Source: Halomonas sp.
Lineage (GTDB): Bacteria > Pseudomonadota > Gammaproteobacteria > Pseudomonadales > Halomonadaceae
Reading direction: 5' to 3'
Assembly: GCF_029263665.1 (NCBI RefSeq)
Contig: NZ_JAJUFQ010000018.1
Location: forward strand, 36,726-100,725
DNA: 64,000 nucleotides
In this document: positions 35,331 to 44,065 of the stretch, piece by piece
How positions within the stretch are numbered: position 1 is the first letter of the stretch
Layout: every line of letters begins with the position of its first letter
The notes under the pieces: generated by a model
What the model was told of the DNA's origin: nothing
Databases searched by the model: none
The model's input: the letters and a program-made list of their open reading frames with translations, nothing else
Program-made: the position numbers and the translations under genes

Positions 35331-36118
35331 ACGCGCTTCCTCACCCAGCCACTAACGCCTTCACTGACCAGGATCACCGCGATGATCACCAGCAGGATGG
35401 CAAAGGCAAAGTCATAGTCATAACGGCCGAAAGCGTTCATCAGTGTGCTCCCTATTCCACCAGCACCCACGATGCCTACCACTGCCGATGCTCGCAGATT
35501 GCTGTCAAGCTGATACATGGACAGACCGATCTGACGTGGCAGAATCTGGGGGAAAACCGCATAGAGGAGCGTCGACAGATACCCCGCCCCCACCGCACGC
35601 ATGGCCTCGACCTGTCCCCAGTCGATTTCCTCGATTTCTTCCGCCAGCAGCTTGCCAACGAAGCCAATGGAATACAGCGTCAATGTCAAAATGCCAGCGA
35701 GAGGCCCAAACCCCACCGCCTTGACGAACAGGATGGCAACGATCACCGGATGGAAACTGCGCGCAACGATGATGATGGCGCGCCCGACCAGATATACCGG
35801 GCGTGGCACGATATTGCGGGCCGCCATCACGGCGAAGGGGATCGAGAGCAGCACGCCCAGCAATGTCGCCAGCAGTGCTATCTGAAAACTTTCCTTGAAA
35901 CCATCCAGCAAGAGCTGATAGCGGTCGAAATCAGGTGGCAGTCCCCCGCCGAAGATACGTACCGCCCGGGGCAGGCCTTCACCGATACGTTGCCAATCGA
36001 ATGGCAGGGTTGCCAATGCCCAGCCCAGGTAGGTAAGCACACCGGCAATCAGCGTCCAACGTAGCCAGGGGTTGGCAATGAAAGGCTGCCTGCGCCAGCG
36101 ATGAGGAGTGCTCGACAT
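35324..36118 (-). CDS. phnE: Phosphonate-type ABC transporter permease
   Basis: The 264-residue permease is the paralogue of its downstream neighbour: EAMRAVGAGYLSTLLYAVFP and VGIVGAGGIGSTLM match the same sites. Its start overlaps the phnC stop by one base (TGATG), a sign of translational coupling. Two different PhnE proteins probably form a heterodimeric channel. Confidence 0.88.
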   Translation of the reverse strand: MSSTPHRWRRQPFIANPWLRWTLIAGVLTYLGWALATLPFDWQRIGEGLPRAVRIFGGGLPPDFDRYQLLLDGFKESFQIALLATLLGVLLSIPFAVMAARNIVPRPVYLVGRAIIIVARSFHPVIVAILFVKAVGFGPLAGILTLTLYSIGFVGKLLAEEIEEIDWGQVEAMRAVGAGYLSTLLYAVFPQILPRQIGLSMYQLDSNLRASAVVGIVGAGGIGSTLMNAFGRYDYDFAFAILLVIIAVILVSEGVSGWVRKRVW

Positions 36119-36903
36119 CAGACATTCTCCTCTGCGGGGGTCGGCGCCATGGATTCATCCGGGGCTTCTATTCCACCATAGACTTGGTCCAGGGCCGCCT
36201 TGTCGAAGCGCTCAGGAGGGCCATCGAAGATCAACCGGCCATGACGCAGCCCAACGATACGCTCGGTATAGGCTCGCGCCTGTGCCACGTTATGGATGTT
36301 GATCAACACTGGCAGAGACAGCTCGCTGGCCAATGAGCGCATCAGTTTCATGATCTGCTCGCTGGTGACCGGATCCAGAGAGGCCGTGGGTTCATCGGCC
36401 AACAGAATATCCGGTTCCTGCATCAGTGCCCTCACTACCCCCACCCGTTGGCGCTCTCCTCCGGACAGTTCATCAGCACGCTTGTTGGCATATTGCGCGA
36501 TGCCAACCCGCTCCATGAGCTGGAAGGCACGCTCGATGTCCTCCTGGGGGAAGCGACGCCGCCATGCCTGCAGGAAAGTCACATAACCCAACCGTCCCGC
36601 CAGTACATTCTCCATGACGGTCAGGCGATCGATAAGATTGAACCCCTGGAACACCATGCCAATACGGCGACGTGCATTACGCAGTGCCTGCCCCTTGAGG
36701 GTGGACAGTTCTGTACCATTCAGCTTGATTGAGCCAGAGGTAGGCTCAATCAAGCGATTGATACAGCGCAACAAGGTGCTCTTGCCAGCGCCTGAAGCAC
36801 CGACGATGGATACGACAGAATTACCCTCGACGGAAAGATCCAAGCCTTTCAAGACTGGCTCATCATGACCGTAACGTTTGACCAGCTGAGAAATCTCGAG
36901 CAT
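36118..36903 (-). CDS. phnC: Phosphonate-type ABC transporter ATP-binding protein
   Basis: This ABC ATPase of about 261 residues has Walker A GASGAGKST, Q-loop MVFQGFNLIDRLTVMENVL, signature LSGGERQR, Walker B ILLADEPTASLD and switch His in NIHNVAQA, all typical of PhnC. ATG at 36903 (MLEISQLVKRYG) is preceded by AGGAG; the open frame runs 13 codons further upstream. It belongs to phnDCEE. Confidence 0.92.
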   Translation of the reverse strand: MLEISQLVKRYGHDEPVLKGLDLSVEGNSVVSIVGASGAGKSTLLRCINRLIEPTSGSIKLNGTELSTLKGQALRNARRRIGMVFQGFNLIDRLTVMENVLAGRLGYVTFLQAWRRRFPQEDIERAFQLMERVGIAQYANKRADELSGGERQRVGVVRALMQEPDILLADEPTASLDPVTSEQIMKLMRSLASELSLPVLINIHNVAQARAYTERIVGLRHGRLIFDGPPERFDKAALDQVYGGIEAPDESMAPTPAEENV

Positions 36904-36929
36904 TACGACTCCTGGCCCATCGGCAATGG

Positions 36930-36956
36930 CCGGCCCCTGCATGAACCAGAGGCCGG
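36930..36956 (-). promoter_or_regulatory. Hairpin between phnD and phnC
   Basis: CCGGCCCCTG (36930-36939) pairs with CAGAGGCCGG (36947-36956), ten pairs with one G-U on the transcribed strand and a 7-base loop, 11 bases past the phnD stop. It matches the position of the hairpins behind aapJ and tctC. Confidence 0.55.
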
Positions 36957-36966
36957 GTGTTTTGGA

Positions 36967-37965
36967 TCATTCCAGATTGTCAGGGGTATAGGTCACACCA
37001 TTGGCTTTCTGAATGGTGCGAATCACGTTCCACTGGTCCTTGTAGGTGATGGGGATGAACTTCTCGACGCCATCGAATTCCTCTCCTAGTTCAGTACCCA
37101 CGAAGTCGAAGCTGAAGAAGGCTTCCTTGATCTTCTCTACCAGCTCCGGATCCAGATCATGGGCATAGGTATAGGATGTGGTCGGGAAGCGATCGGATTC
37201 GTAGATCATGCGCACACTGTCTTCATCATAGAGGCCGCGAGCCGCCATGCGCTCGACCACTTCCGATGCCACCGGCGCAGCGTTGTAATCTCCAGCCACC
37301 ACACCAAGCATCGACTGGTCATGACTACCGGAATACGTCACCTCATAATCCTTATCGGGCACCACTCCCTGATCAGGGAACAAGGCTCGGGGAGCCTGAT
37401 TGCCGGAATTGGATGTCGGTGAGGTATGAGCGACCCGCTTGCCCTTGAGATCCTCCATGCTTTGGATATCCGAGTCCGCCTGGGTGTAGACCTGCAAGGT
37501 GTAGCCAAAACTTCCATCATCAGAGCCCATCAGAGCAAATGGCACGGCTCCCGCCAGATTGACGGCAAAGGGGGTAGGCCCAGTGGAAAAGCCCGCAATA
37601 TGCAGACGCCCACTACGCATGGCCTCGACCTCGGCAGAGTTGGACTGCACGGCAAAGAAGCGTACATCCTTGCCAGTCACTGACTCGAGATGATCAATGA
37701 AAGGCTGCCAGATATCCGCATATATGGCCGGATCTTCCACCGGGGTATAGGCAAAGATCAGGGTATCTGGATTGACGAACTCTTCAGGATCAGTGGGTGC
37801 ATCCGCCACCAGGTCACCATCGTGGTCACAGTACAACCGATCGAGTTCCCCTCGCGGACAGTCTTCGGCATAGGCAGTACTGAACGTCAGCCCCATGGAG
37901 GCAAGAAGAGCGGCACAGACAGCCGCACTCGGAAGCAGGCGAACCTGCCAGGACAAATATCGCAT
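36967..37965 (-). CDS. phnD: Phosphonate-type ABC transporter, periplasmic binding protein
   Basis: A signal peptide (MRYLSWQVRLLPSAAVCAA, cleaved near AYA) leads into a PhnD-type binding protein: LIFAYTPVEDPAIYADIWQP, the VAHTSPTSNSGNQAPRAL loop that binds the anion, and SYTYAHDLDPELVEKI. An N-terminal stretch with two cysteines (CPRGELDRLYCDHDGD) after the signal peptide may be a small disulfide loop. GAGG overlaps an upstream ATG and sits seven bases before the ATG at 37965, which I prefer over 37977. It is the first gene of phnDCEE. Confidence 0.88.
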   Translation of the reverse strand: MRYLSWQVRLLPSAAVCAALLASMGLTFSTAYAEDCPRGELDRLYCDHDGDLVADAPTDPEEFVNPDTLIFAYTPVEDPAIYADIWQPFIDHLESVTGKDVRFFAVQSNSAEVEAMRSGRLHIAGFSTGPTPFAVNLAGAVPFALMGSDDGSFGYTLQVYTQADSDIQSMEDLKGKRVAHTSPTSNSGNQAPRALFPDQGVVPDKDYEVTYSGSHDQSMLGVVAGDYNAAPVASEVVERMAARGLYDEDSVRMIYESDRFPTTSYTYAHDLDPELVEKIKEAFFSFDFVGTELGEEFDGVEKFIPITYKDQWNVIRTIQKANGVTYTPDNLE

Positions 37966-38111
37966 GGCGTGCCTCATTAATTGTGTGTTGTAGTCTATCG
38001 TGATGGTTATACCGGCCGGGATGGCAGGCCAAGAGTTCGAAGACGAACGCACCTGCACAAATATGTGCGATTACGAACATCCACCTCTTCAATCTAGAAT
38101 GTGACAATCCG

Positions 38112-38708
38112 ATGTCAAACACTCCGAGCCTGGACTTCGCACGGCTCCATAACCACTATCTGCTGATGCGGCACGGCCATAGCCAGGGCAATGCCATGGG
38201 ACTGATCGTGTCGTCTCCGGAACATGGCCTGAGTGGTTATGGCCTATCGACCAAAGGACAAGAGCAAATTCTCGTGCGCTTGGCGGAATGGCACTTGGCT
38301 CCTCCCCAGCGCATCCTGTATTCCGACTTTCTACGCACCAGGGAAACGGCGCTCAGAGTAGCCGAGCACTTTGATGTCCCTTCGGACCCAGAACCTCGTC
38401 TGCGTGAGCGATTCTTTGGCGAACTCGACATGCTGCCGGATTCCGCCTATCAGCAGGTATGGGACGAAGATGCCAGAAACCCTGACCACACCGGCGGAGG
38501 AGTGGAAAGTGTGCGCCAGGTAGCCAATAGATTGATTGAATTGATCCAGGAACTGGAAAAGGGCTATCAGCAAGCCACATTACTTCTGGTCAGCCACGGC
38601 GATCCACTGCAGATCCTGCTGACAGCCGCCGCCGGGCATGACTTGCGTAGCCATCGGGAGCATTTTCCTCTGGCGCCTGCGGACATCCGTCCCCTGATTG
38701 GTCACTAA
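38112..38708 (+). CDS. Histidine phosphatase (phosphoglycerate mutase-like) family protein
   Basis: The 198-residue protein has the catalytic LMRHGHSQGN at the N-terminus, the second His in LLLVSHGDPL and the acid residue in ERFFGELD. Members dephosphorylate varied small molecules or proteins; the substrate here is unknown. It is divergent from phnD, which may hint at phosphorus metabolism, though the link is weak. Its stop is followed by the DnaA-box-like array. Confidence 0.88.
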   Translation: MSNTPSLDFARLHNHYLLMRHGHSQGNAMGLIVSSPEHGLSGYGLSTKGQEQILVRLAEWHLAPPQRILYSDFLRTRETALRVAEHFDVPSDPEPRLRERFFGELDMLPDSAYQQVWDEDARNPDHTGGGVESVRQVANRLIELIQELEKGYQQATLLLVSHGDPLQILLTAAAGHDLRSHREHFPLAPADIRPLIGH

Positions 38709-38755
38709 ACAAGCGCTGAAACAAGGCTTGTGCCCACCACCTTATTGGCCGCAGT

Positions 38756-38919
38756 TGTGGACTGGTGGCTGTGGACGAGCAGTTGTGGACAAAACCTTTG
38801 TGGACAGAGTTGTGAGTTAGTCCCGTAACACTTTGTGGATAAGCTGTCATCAGCCTGCGGAAAAGCGCTCCACAAGCTTGCTTCCTTGTTGAATACAACG
38901 AGAAGAAGCCTGTGGAAAA
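38756..38919. repeat. DnaA-box-like array in the gap behind the histidine phosphatase
   Basis: TGTGGA-type nonamers start at 38756, 38770, 38784, 38799, 38834 and 38911 on the plus strand, with one inverted (CGCTCCACA, 38866-38874). TGTGGATAA at 38834-38842 is a perfect DnaA box, TGTGGAAAA at 38911 fits the relaxed consensus, and TGTGGACAA at 38784 is one base off. The first four are spaced 14, 14 and 15 bases. It may be a DnaA-titrating site like datA, or another 14-bp tandem array that happens to resemble the box. Confidence 0.55.
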
Positions 38920-38942
38920 GACATGCCAAGAAGCGTATCGCC

Positions 38943-39683
38943 TCAGAGATCCCCGAACCTGGCCTGCAATAGACTCAAGGCCACTACGGGAGCGGTTTCG
39001 GTGCGCAGAATGCGCGGACCTAACGTCAAGGCTGCAAACCCAGAGGCTTCAGCCTCTTCGACCTCTCTGGCAGAAAGGCCGCCTTCAGGACCAATCAGAA
39101 CGCAGGCAGAGGTTACCGACACAGTGCGCTCAAGGATGCCAGGCGTTCCGGGGTGCAACACCAGCCTGAGCGACTCGTCACGGGCCACCAGCCACTCTGC
39201 AAGCGGTAGAGGGGCATGCACCTGAGGTACACTGGCTCTGCCACACTGTTCGCAGGCGCTCACTGCCACTGCCTGCCAATGCGCCAGCTTCTTTTCCTCG
39301 CGCTCCCCCTTGAGTCGTACATCACCATGTTCGGTGTACAAGGGAGTAATTGTCGCAACACCCAGTTCCACTGCTTTCTGGATGGCATAATCCATGCGAT
39401 CCCCCTTGGAGATCGCCTGTCCAAGATGCACCGTCAAAGGTGACTCGCCTTGCCCCTGGCGCACGCCCTTTACATGGGCCACGACGCGCTTGCGATCGAC
39501 TTCCGTCAGTTCCGCAGCCGCCTCCTGGCCAGCGCCATCAAACAGCACCAGGGGCTCTCCAGCCTTGAGCCGGAGCACACGCCCCACGTGACGGGCAGGT
39601 CCTTCGGGTAGAACGACGTTGCCGCCAGCAACGAGCGTGGCGGCAACGTGGATGCGCGGCCCTTGAAAGACAGGAGCGGTCAT
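38943..39683 (-). CDS. rsmE: 16S rRNA m3U1498 methyltransferase
   Basis: The 246-residue SPOUT enzyme methylates U1498 of 16S rRNA with SAM. An N-terminal PUA-like domain (RHVGRVLRLKAGEPLVLFDG) is followed by the trefoil-knot segments LIGPEGGLSAREVEEA and LTLGPRILRTETAPVVALSL, diagnostic of RsmE. Its ATG overlaps the secB stop by one base (TGATG), so it is translationally coupled to secB. Confidence 0.95.
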   Translation of the reverse strand: MTAPVFQGPRIHVAATLVAGGNVVLPEGPARHVGRVLRLKAGEPLVLFDGAGQEAAAELTEVDRKRVVAHVKGVRQGQGESPLTVHLGQAISKGDRMDYAIQKAVELGVATITPLYTEHGDVRLKGEREEKKLAHWQAVAVSACEQCGRASVPQVHAPLPLAEWLVARDESLRLVLHPGTPGILERTVSVTSACVLIGPEGGLSAREVEEAEASGFAALTLGPRILRTETAPVVALSLLQARFGDL

Positions 39684-40192
39684 CAGTGGGTTGAGGCCTG
39701 CTCGGCCTGCTGCTGCGCACGCATCTTCTTCTGCGCATACAGCGCTTCGAAGTTGACCGGAGCCAGCATCAACGGCGGGAAACCACCACGGTTGACCAGG
39801 TTGTCAATGCACTCGCGGGCGTAGGGGAACAGAACGTTGGGACAGAACGCACCCAGAGTATGGTCGAGCTGATCGCCTTCGATACCGGAGATGCGGAACA
39901 GTCCAGCCTGCTCCACCTCAGCCAGGAAGCATGTGGTACCACTGTCGGCGTGGGTGACCTGTGCCGTGACCTTGACCACAATTTCGTACAGGTCTTCGCC
40001 AACGTTCTCACTGCGCGTATCCAGGTCAAGTGCCACCTTGGGCTTGAACTGCTGGGCGAAGACCGACGGAGAATTCGGAGCCTCGAAGGAAATATCCTTC
40101 ACATAGATACGCTGCAGGGAGAACTGCAGCTGCGGCTTCTCTTGCTGACCTGCGGCCTGTGCACCGGCGTTCTGGTTATTATCTTCCGACAT
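39683..40192 (-). CDS. secB: Export chaperone SecB
   Basis: This cytoplasmic tetrameric chaperone of 169 residues keeps preproteins unfolded and hands them to SecA. The SecB fold is recognisable from FSLQRIYVKDISFEAPNSP, VTHADSGTTCFLAEVEQAGL and CPNVLFPYARECIDNLVNRG. A disordered N-terminus rich in Asn, Ala and Gln precedes it. ATG at 40192 is chosen; the extension upstream is made of a 15-bp repeat. It lies downstream of the rhodanese gene, as in many gammaproteobacteria. Confidence 0.97.
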   Translation of the reverse strand: MSEDNNQNAGAQAAGQQEKPQLQFSLQRIYVKDISFEAPNSPSVFAQQFKPKVALDLDTRSENVGEDLYEIVVKVTAQVTHADSGTTCFLAEVEQAGLFRISGIEGDQLDHTLGAFCPNVLFPYARECIDNLVNRGGFPPLMLAPVNFEALYAQKKMRAQQQAEQASTH

Positions 40193-40215
40193 GAAACAAT
40201 CCTTTCGTCGTAGCC

Positions 40216-40245
40216 ATGAAATAATAGGCGATGAAATAATGGGCG
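40216..40245. repeat. 15-bp tandem repeat upstream of secB
   Basis: ATGAAATAATAGGCG (40216-40230) and ATGAAATAATGGGCG (40231-40245) stand head to tail, differing at one base, just ahead of the secB ribosome-binding region. Confidence 0.75.
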
Positions 40246-40306
40246 ATGATGTCACGCCGCCACAGGATAAACGAGCCGTCCTGCGTGGATGGCCTGTGAC
40301 AGGTTC

Positions 40307-40729
40307 CTACTTCTTGACGATGGGCAGACTATCGGCCTGCCACTGAGTCATACCACCTTTCAGCTTCAGCACCCTTTCGAAGCCAGCTTTCTTCAGCTTG
40401 GCCTGCACGGCTCCAGAGCTTTGGCCATGCTTGCATACCACAACAATGGGCTTGCTCTTGAACTTATCAAGTTCAGCCATGCGGTCGTCCAGGCTGCTCT
40501 GGGGAACATTGCGAGCACCGGCAATATGGCCCGCCTTGAAGTCATTCTTGTCGCGAATATCCAGTATCACCGCATCTTCGCGGTTGACCAGCAGGGTCGC
40601 TTCATTGGGAGTCACTCCCCCGGCATTGGCATTGCGCAGTTCATACAGTAGCCAGGCAGTCAGTACGGCGAGGAAGGCTGCCACCAACACTGGGTGATTC
40701 TGCACAAATTCGAACAGCTGATCGATCAT
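40307..40729 (-). CDS. yibN: Membrane-anchored rhodanese-like protein (YibN type)
   Basis: The 140-residue protein has one N-terminal membrane helix (about 9-29) and a rhodanese domain with the catalytic Cys in VVVCKHGQSSGAVQ (residue 99). YibN-type proteins sit beside secB in E. coli and relatives; their exact role is unclear. The start at 40729 (MIDQLFEFVQ) is where similarity begins, though the frame is open for another 148 codons. It is divergent from gpmI. Confidence 0.88.
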   Translation of the reverse strand: MIDQLFEFVQNHPVLVAAFLAVLTAWLLYELRNANAGGVTPNEATLLVNREDAVILDIRDKNDFKAGHIAGARNVPQSSLDDRMAELDKFKSKPIVVVCKHGQSSGAVQAKLKKAGFERVLKLKGGMTQWQADSLPIVKK

Positions 40730-41136
40730 GGGCTCGGCTAATCTCTTTTCAATACTGAAAAATGAACGCTCACTAACACGGCATGATGCCGTCAAAGGTG
40801 CCCAGTATACATGAGCCTCAGCACTATCCGCTGCGCATTCAGCCCCTGCTGCAGAGTGACCTTCAAGCCCTCGCGGCATGACGCTTGGCACCACCGTGCG
40901 ATATGATGCCGCAAGGAGACGCGACTCGCGACCCCCAGTGCCACGAGATGGACGATACCCAGGCATCTGGATGGACGTGTAGTTGCAACGCATGGCACCA
41001 GCGTCAACCCATGACAGCCCAGGACATCCCGTGTGCAACGCAGTATATCTGCCGCACCCATTGCCTGCCTTGATCATCGGCGAGCACGGAGAAGGATGCT
41101 GGGAGACGTCACCCAGACCCAGAGGTTTGTTTCCGC
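40730..41136. other. 407-bp intergenic region between yibN and gpmI
   Basis: The region should hold the divergent promoters. Open frames crossing it are Cys/His-rich without similarity or ribosome-binding site and look accidental. I see no clear RNA gene, repeat or operator. Confidence 0.4.
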
Positions 41137-42708
41137 ATGACTGCTTCCGCGAATGCGCCGCGCCCAGTGGCACTGATCATCCTCGATGGCTACGGCCACA
41201 ATGAGGACACCTCATCCAATGCCATCTGGCAGGCCGACACTCCCAATATGGATCGCCTATGGAGTGAGCGCCCACACACCTTGATTCACACTGATGGCCG
41301 ATATGTCGGCCTGCCAGATGGGCAGATGGGCAACTCGGAAGTCGGCCACATGAATCTGGGTGCCGGCCGCATTGTCTATCAGGACTTCACCCGCATCACC
41401 AAAGCCATCGAAGATGGTGAGCTGGACAGCAACAATACCCTCACGGCGCCCATTGATGCCGCCGTGGCAGCAGGCAAGGCGGTTCATCTTCTGGGCCTGC
41501 TGTCTCCCGGCGGCGTGCACAGCCACGAGGACCATCTTCTGGCAGTAGCGGAGCTGGCTGCCCGCCGAGGCGCCAGAAACATCTACCTTCATGGCTTCCT
41601 CGATGGCCGAGACACGGCACCCAAAAGTGCCCTCCCGTCCATTGAAAAGGCCAACGCCAAGCTGGCCGAACTGGTCGGTGCCGACAATGGCTTTGTTGCT
41701 TCGATCATTGGCCGCTATTTCGCCATGGACCGCGATAACCGCTGGGACCGTGTCGAAAAAGCCTATCGCCTGATCACCGAGGGTCATGGTGAATATGTTG
41801 CATCCAGCGCGGAAGCTGCCCTCGATGCTGCCTACGAGCGTGGAGAAACCGACGAATTCGTCAGTGCCACCAGCATCCAGCCACACGCCACGCCAGTCGC
41901 CAGTGAAGACGGCGATGCCGTTCTATTCCTCAATTTTCGTGCCGACCGTGCCCGCGAACTGGCCCGGGCCTTCGTGCTTGAGGATTTCGATGGCTTCCAG
42001 CGCCAGCGTCAACCACAGCTCGCAGCCGACGGCCTGGTGATGCTGACCCAGTATGCTGCCGATATTCCTGCGCCTTCGGCCTTCCCACCGGAAGACCTGG
42101 TCAACACCTTGGGTGAGGTGATGGAAAAGCGTGGACTGACGCAGCTGCGCATCGCCGAGACCGAAAAATACGCCCACGTCACCTTCTTCTTCTCCGGCGG
42201 CCGTGAGCAGGAATTCAAGGGCGAGACCCGCATCCTGGTACCCTCTCCCCAGGATGTGAAAACCTATGACGAAAAGCCGGAGATGAGTGCCCCGGAAGTC
42301 ACTGACAAGCTGGTAGCTGCCATCGATAGCGGTGCCTACGACCTGATCGTTTGCAACTACGCCAATGGTGACATGGTCGGCCACACGGGTGACTTCAATG
42401 CTGCAAAGGCTGCCATCGAGGCAGTCGACGCCTGTGTCGGCCGAGTGGTCGAGGCCATTGAGCGAGCCGGTGGCTCCTGCCTGATTACCGCCGACCATGG
42501 CAACGCCGAACAAATGGTGCATCCGGTAACCGGCAACCCCCAGACAGCCCATACCACTTTCCCGGTACCGCTTATCTACGTCGGCGAGCGTCCAGCCAGC
42601 CTGAAGGATGATGGCCGCCTGTGCGACCTTGCCCCCACGCTGCTGAACATGATGAACCAGCCGATCCCGGAGGAAATGACCGGCGAGGTACTAATCTCCC
42701 TATCGTGA
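41137..42708 (+). CDS. gpmI: 2,3-bisphosphoglycerate-independent phosphoglycerate mutase
   Basis: The 523-residue Mn-dependent enzyme interconverts 3- and 2-phosphoglycerate. The phospho-serine nucleophile lies in [17 protein letters not shown], and the alkaline-phosphatase-type metal ligands are visible in LIILDGYG and [24 protein letters not shown] and [13 protein letters not shown] are family marks. It leads gpmI-envC-ctpA, a common gammaproteobacterial order, and its stop overlaps the likely envC start. Confidence 0.97.
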   Translation: MTASANAPRPVALIILDGYGHNEDTSSNAIWQADTPNMDRLWSERPHTLIHTDGRYVGLPDGQMGNSEVGHMNLGAGRIVYQDFTRITKAIEDGELDSNNTLTAPIDAAVAAGKAVHLLGLLSPGGVHSHEDHLLAVAELAARRGARNIYLHGFLDGRDTAPKSALPSIEKANAKLAELVGADNGFVASIIGRYFAMDRDNRWDRVEKAYRLITEGHGEYVASSAEAALDAAYERGETDEFVSATSIQPHATPVASEDGDAVLFLNFRADRARELARAFVLEDFDGFQRQRQPQLAADGLVMLTQYAADIPAPSAFPPEDLVNTLGEVMEKRGLTQLRIAETEKYAHVTFFFSGGREQEFKGETRILVPSPQDVKTYDEKPEMSAPEVTDKLVAAIDSGAYDLIVCNYANGDMVGHTGDFNAAKAAIEAVDACVGRVVEAIERAGGSCLITADHGNAEQMVHPVTGNPQTAHTTFPVPLIYVGERPASLKDDGRLCDLAPTLLNMMNQPIPEEMTGEVLISLS

Positions 42709-43910
42709 GCGTGACGTTCCAGCACCACCAAACCAACAGACTTGCCCATACGCCGGCCAGAAGCCGGCGTTGTCGGGACCTGATGGCCTTACTGCTTGGT
42801 CTGAGCTTGAGCCTGGGAGCAGGCTCAAGCATTGCTGTGCCCAGTGAAGGCGATGCACGAGCTCGCCTGGATGCCATTGGCGAGCAGATTCAGGGGGCGA
42901 CCCGCAACCTGGCCAATACCGATGCAGCACGCGACGAAGCCAGCCAGGACCTGCGCAAGGTAGAGACGGAACTCGCCGACACCCATCACCAGTTGGACAT
43001 GATCCAGAACGACCGTCGCCAGTTGACCAAGGAAGTCGATGAACTGGAACAAAGACGCCAGTTCATGGAGGATGAACGCAGTGCCCAGCTTCAAGCACTG
43101 AAACGCCAGCTCGATGCCCTCTATCGACTAGGCACCACGCCACAGCTGAAACTGCTGCTGAGTGAAAGCGACCCTTCCCGTCTGGACCGCCTGCAGACCT
43201 ACCTCAACCACCTGAGCAAAGCGCGTAACGAGCGCCTCGATGCCTTGGCCGAGCTGGATCGGCAATTGGTAGCCAACCAGCATGAACTCGATAAACGAGA
43301 GCAACGCCTTGATGCGCTGCAGGAAGACCTGGACAAGCGCAGCAAGGTGCTCGCCGACCAGACCAAGGAGCGCCAGGCAGTGGTTGCCAAGCTCGACCAG
43401 CGCTATGACACCGAAGCCTCGCGCCTGGAGCAGCTCAGCCAAGACCGCGCACATGCCGAACGTGTCTTGCGTGAAGTCCAGGAAGCCGTAGCGCGGCTGT
43501 CCGAGCCACCGCCATCCACGGCCATTGAACGTACTCGTGGAGACTTGCCCTGGCCGGTACAGGGCATGATGATGACGCGCTATCACCAGACCCGCGGCGT
43601 ACACTATAACGGCATTCTGATTCAGGCAGCCGCCGGCACCAAGGTGGAGGCAGTACACGCCGGACGTGTCGTGTTCGCGGACTGGATGCGAGGTTTCGGT
43701 AATCTGTTGATCATTGATCATGGCGATCAGGTGATGACGCTCTATGCCCACCTGCAGCAGTTCAGCGTGGACGTCGGTACCCGCGTGGAAAAGGGGCAGG
43801 CCATCGGCCAAGTGGGAGACAGCGGTGGGCGCTCGGCTCCAGGACTGTATTTCGAGGTGCGCCGCGCAGGTCAGCCCATCAACCCTCAGAGCTGGATTGC
43901 GCAGCGCTGA
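42705..43910 (+). CDS. envC: Murein hydrolase activator EnvC
   Basis: The periplasmic protein of about 401 residues activates division amidases. It has a signal sequence (basic RSRRCRD then a 20-residue hydrophobic core), a long coiled coil of charged heptads (about residues 50-260) and a LytM domain at the C-terminus. The LytM metal site is broken: HYNGI stands where HxxxD is needed and LYFEVR where HFE is, as expected for an activator rather than an enzyme. I take GTG at 42705, overlapping the gpmI TGA, because it gives a proper signal peptide; ATG 42783 would lack the basic part. Confidence 0.87.
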   Translation: MSVTFQHHQTNRLAHTPARSRRCRDLMALLLGLSLSLGAGSSIAVPSEGDARARLDAIGEQIQGATRNLANTDAARDEASQDLRKVETELADTHHQLDMIQNDRRQLTKEVDELEQRRQFMEDERSAQLQALKRQLDALYRLGTTPQLKLLLSESDPSRLDRLQTYLNHLSKARNERLDALAELDRQLVANQHELDKREQRLDALQEDLDKRSKVLADQTKERQAVVAKLDQRYDTEASRLEQLSQDRAHAERVLREVQEAVARLSEPPPSTAIERTRGDLPWPVQGMMMTRYHQTRGVHYNGILIQAAAGTKVEAVHAGRVVFADWMRGFGNLLIIDHGDQVMTLYAHLQQFSVDVGTRVEKGQAIGQVGDSGGRSAPGLYFEVRRAGQPINPQSWIAQR

Positions 43911-44065
43911 ATGCCATTGCAGGGCCAGGCTTTCTCAACATTTTTTCACCTCTCTGTGACACAGGCTTTTCCATTACCCTTTTTCATCCCCCTCGGCACA
44001 AGCTATGCTGAGGGCCCAGGTCCTGCCACCTCAAAGTCGAAACCCCATTGCGCCACGGAGTCCGC

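Noticed and set aside
34527..38708. phn cluster plus histidine phosphatase as a phosphonate-degradation locus
   Set aside because: No C-P lyase, phosphonatase or ptxD gene is present; only transport can be supported.
40885..41073. 62-codon Cys/His-rich frame in the yibN-gpmI gap
   Set aside because: No ribosome-binding site, odd composition and no neighbour logic; likely chance.
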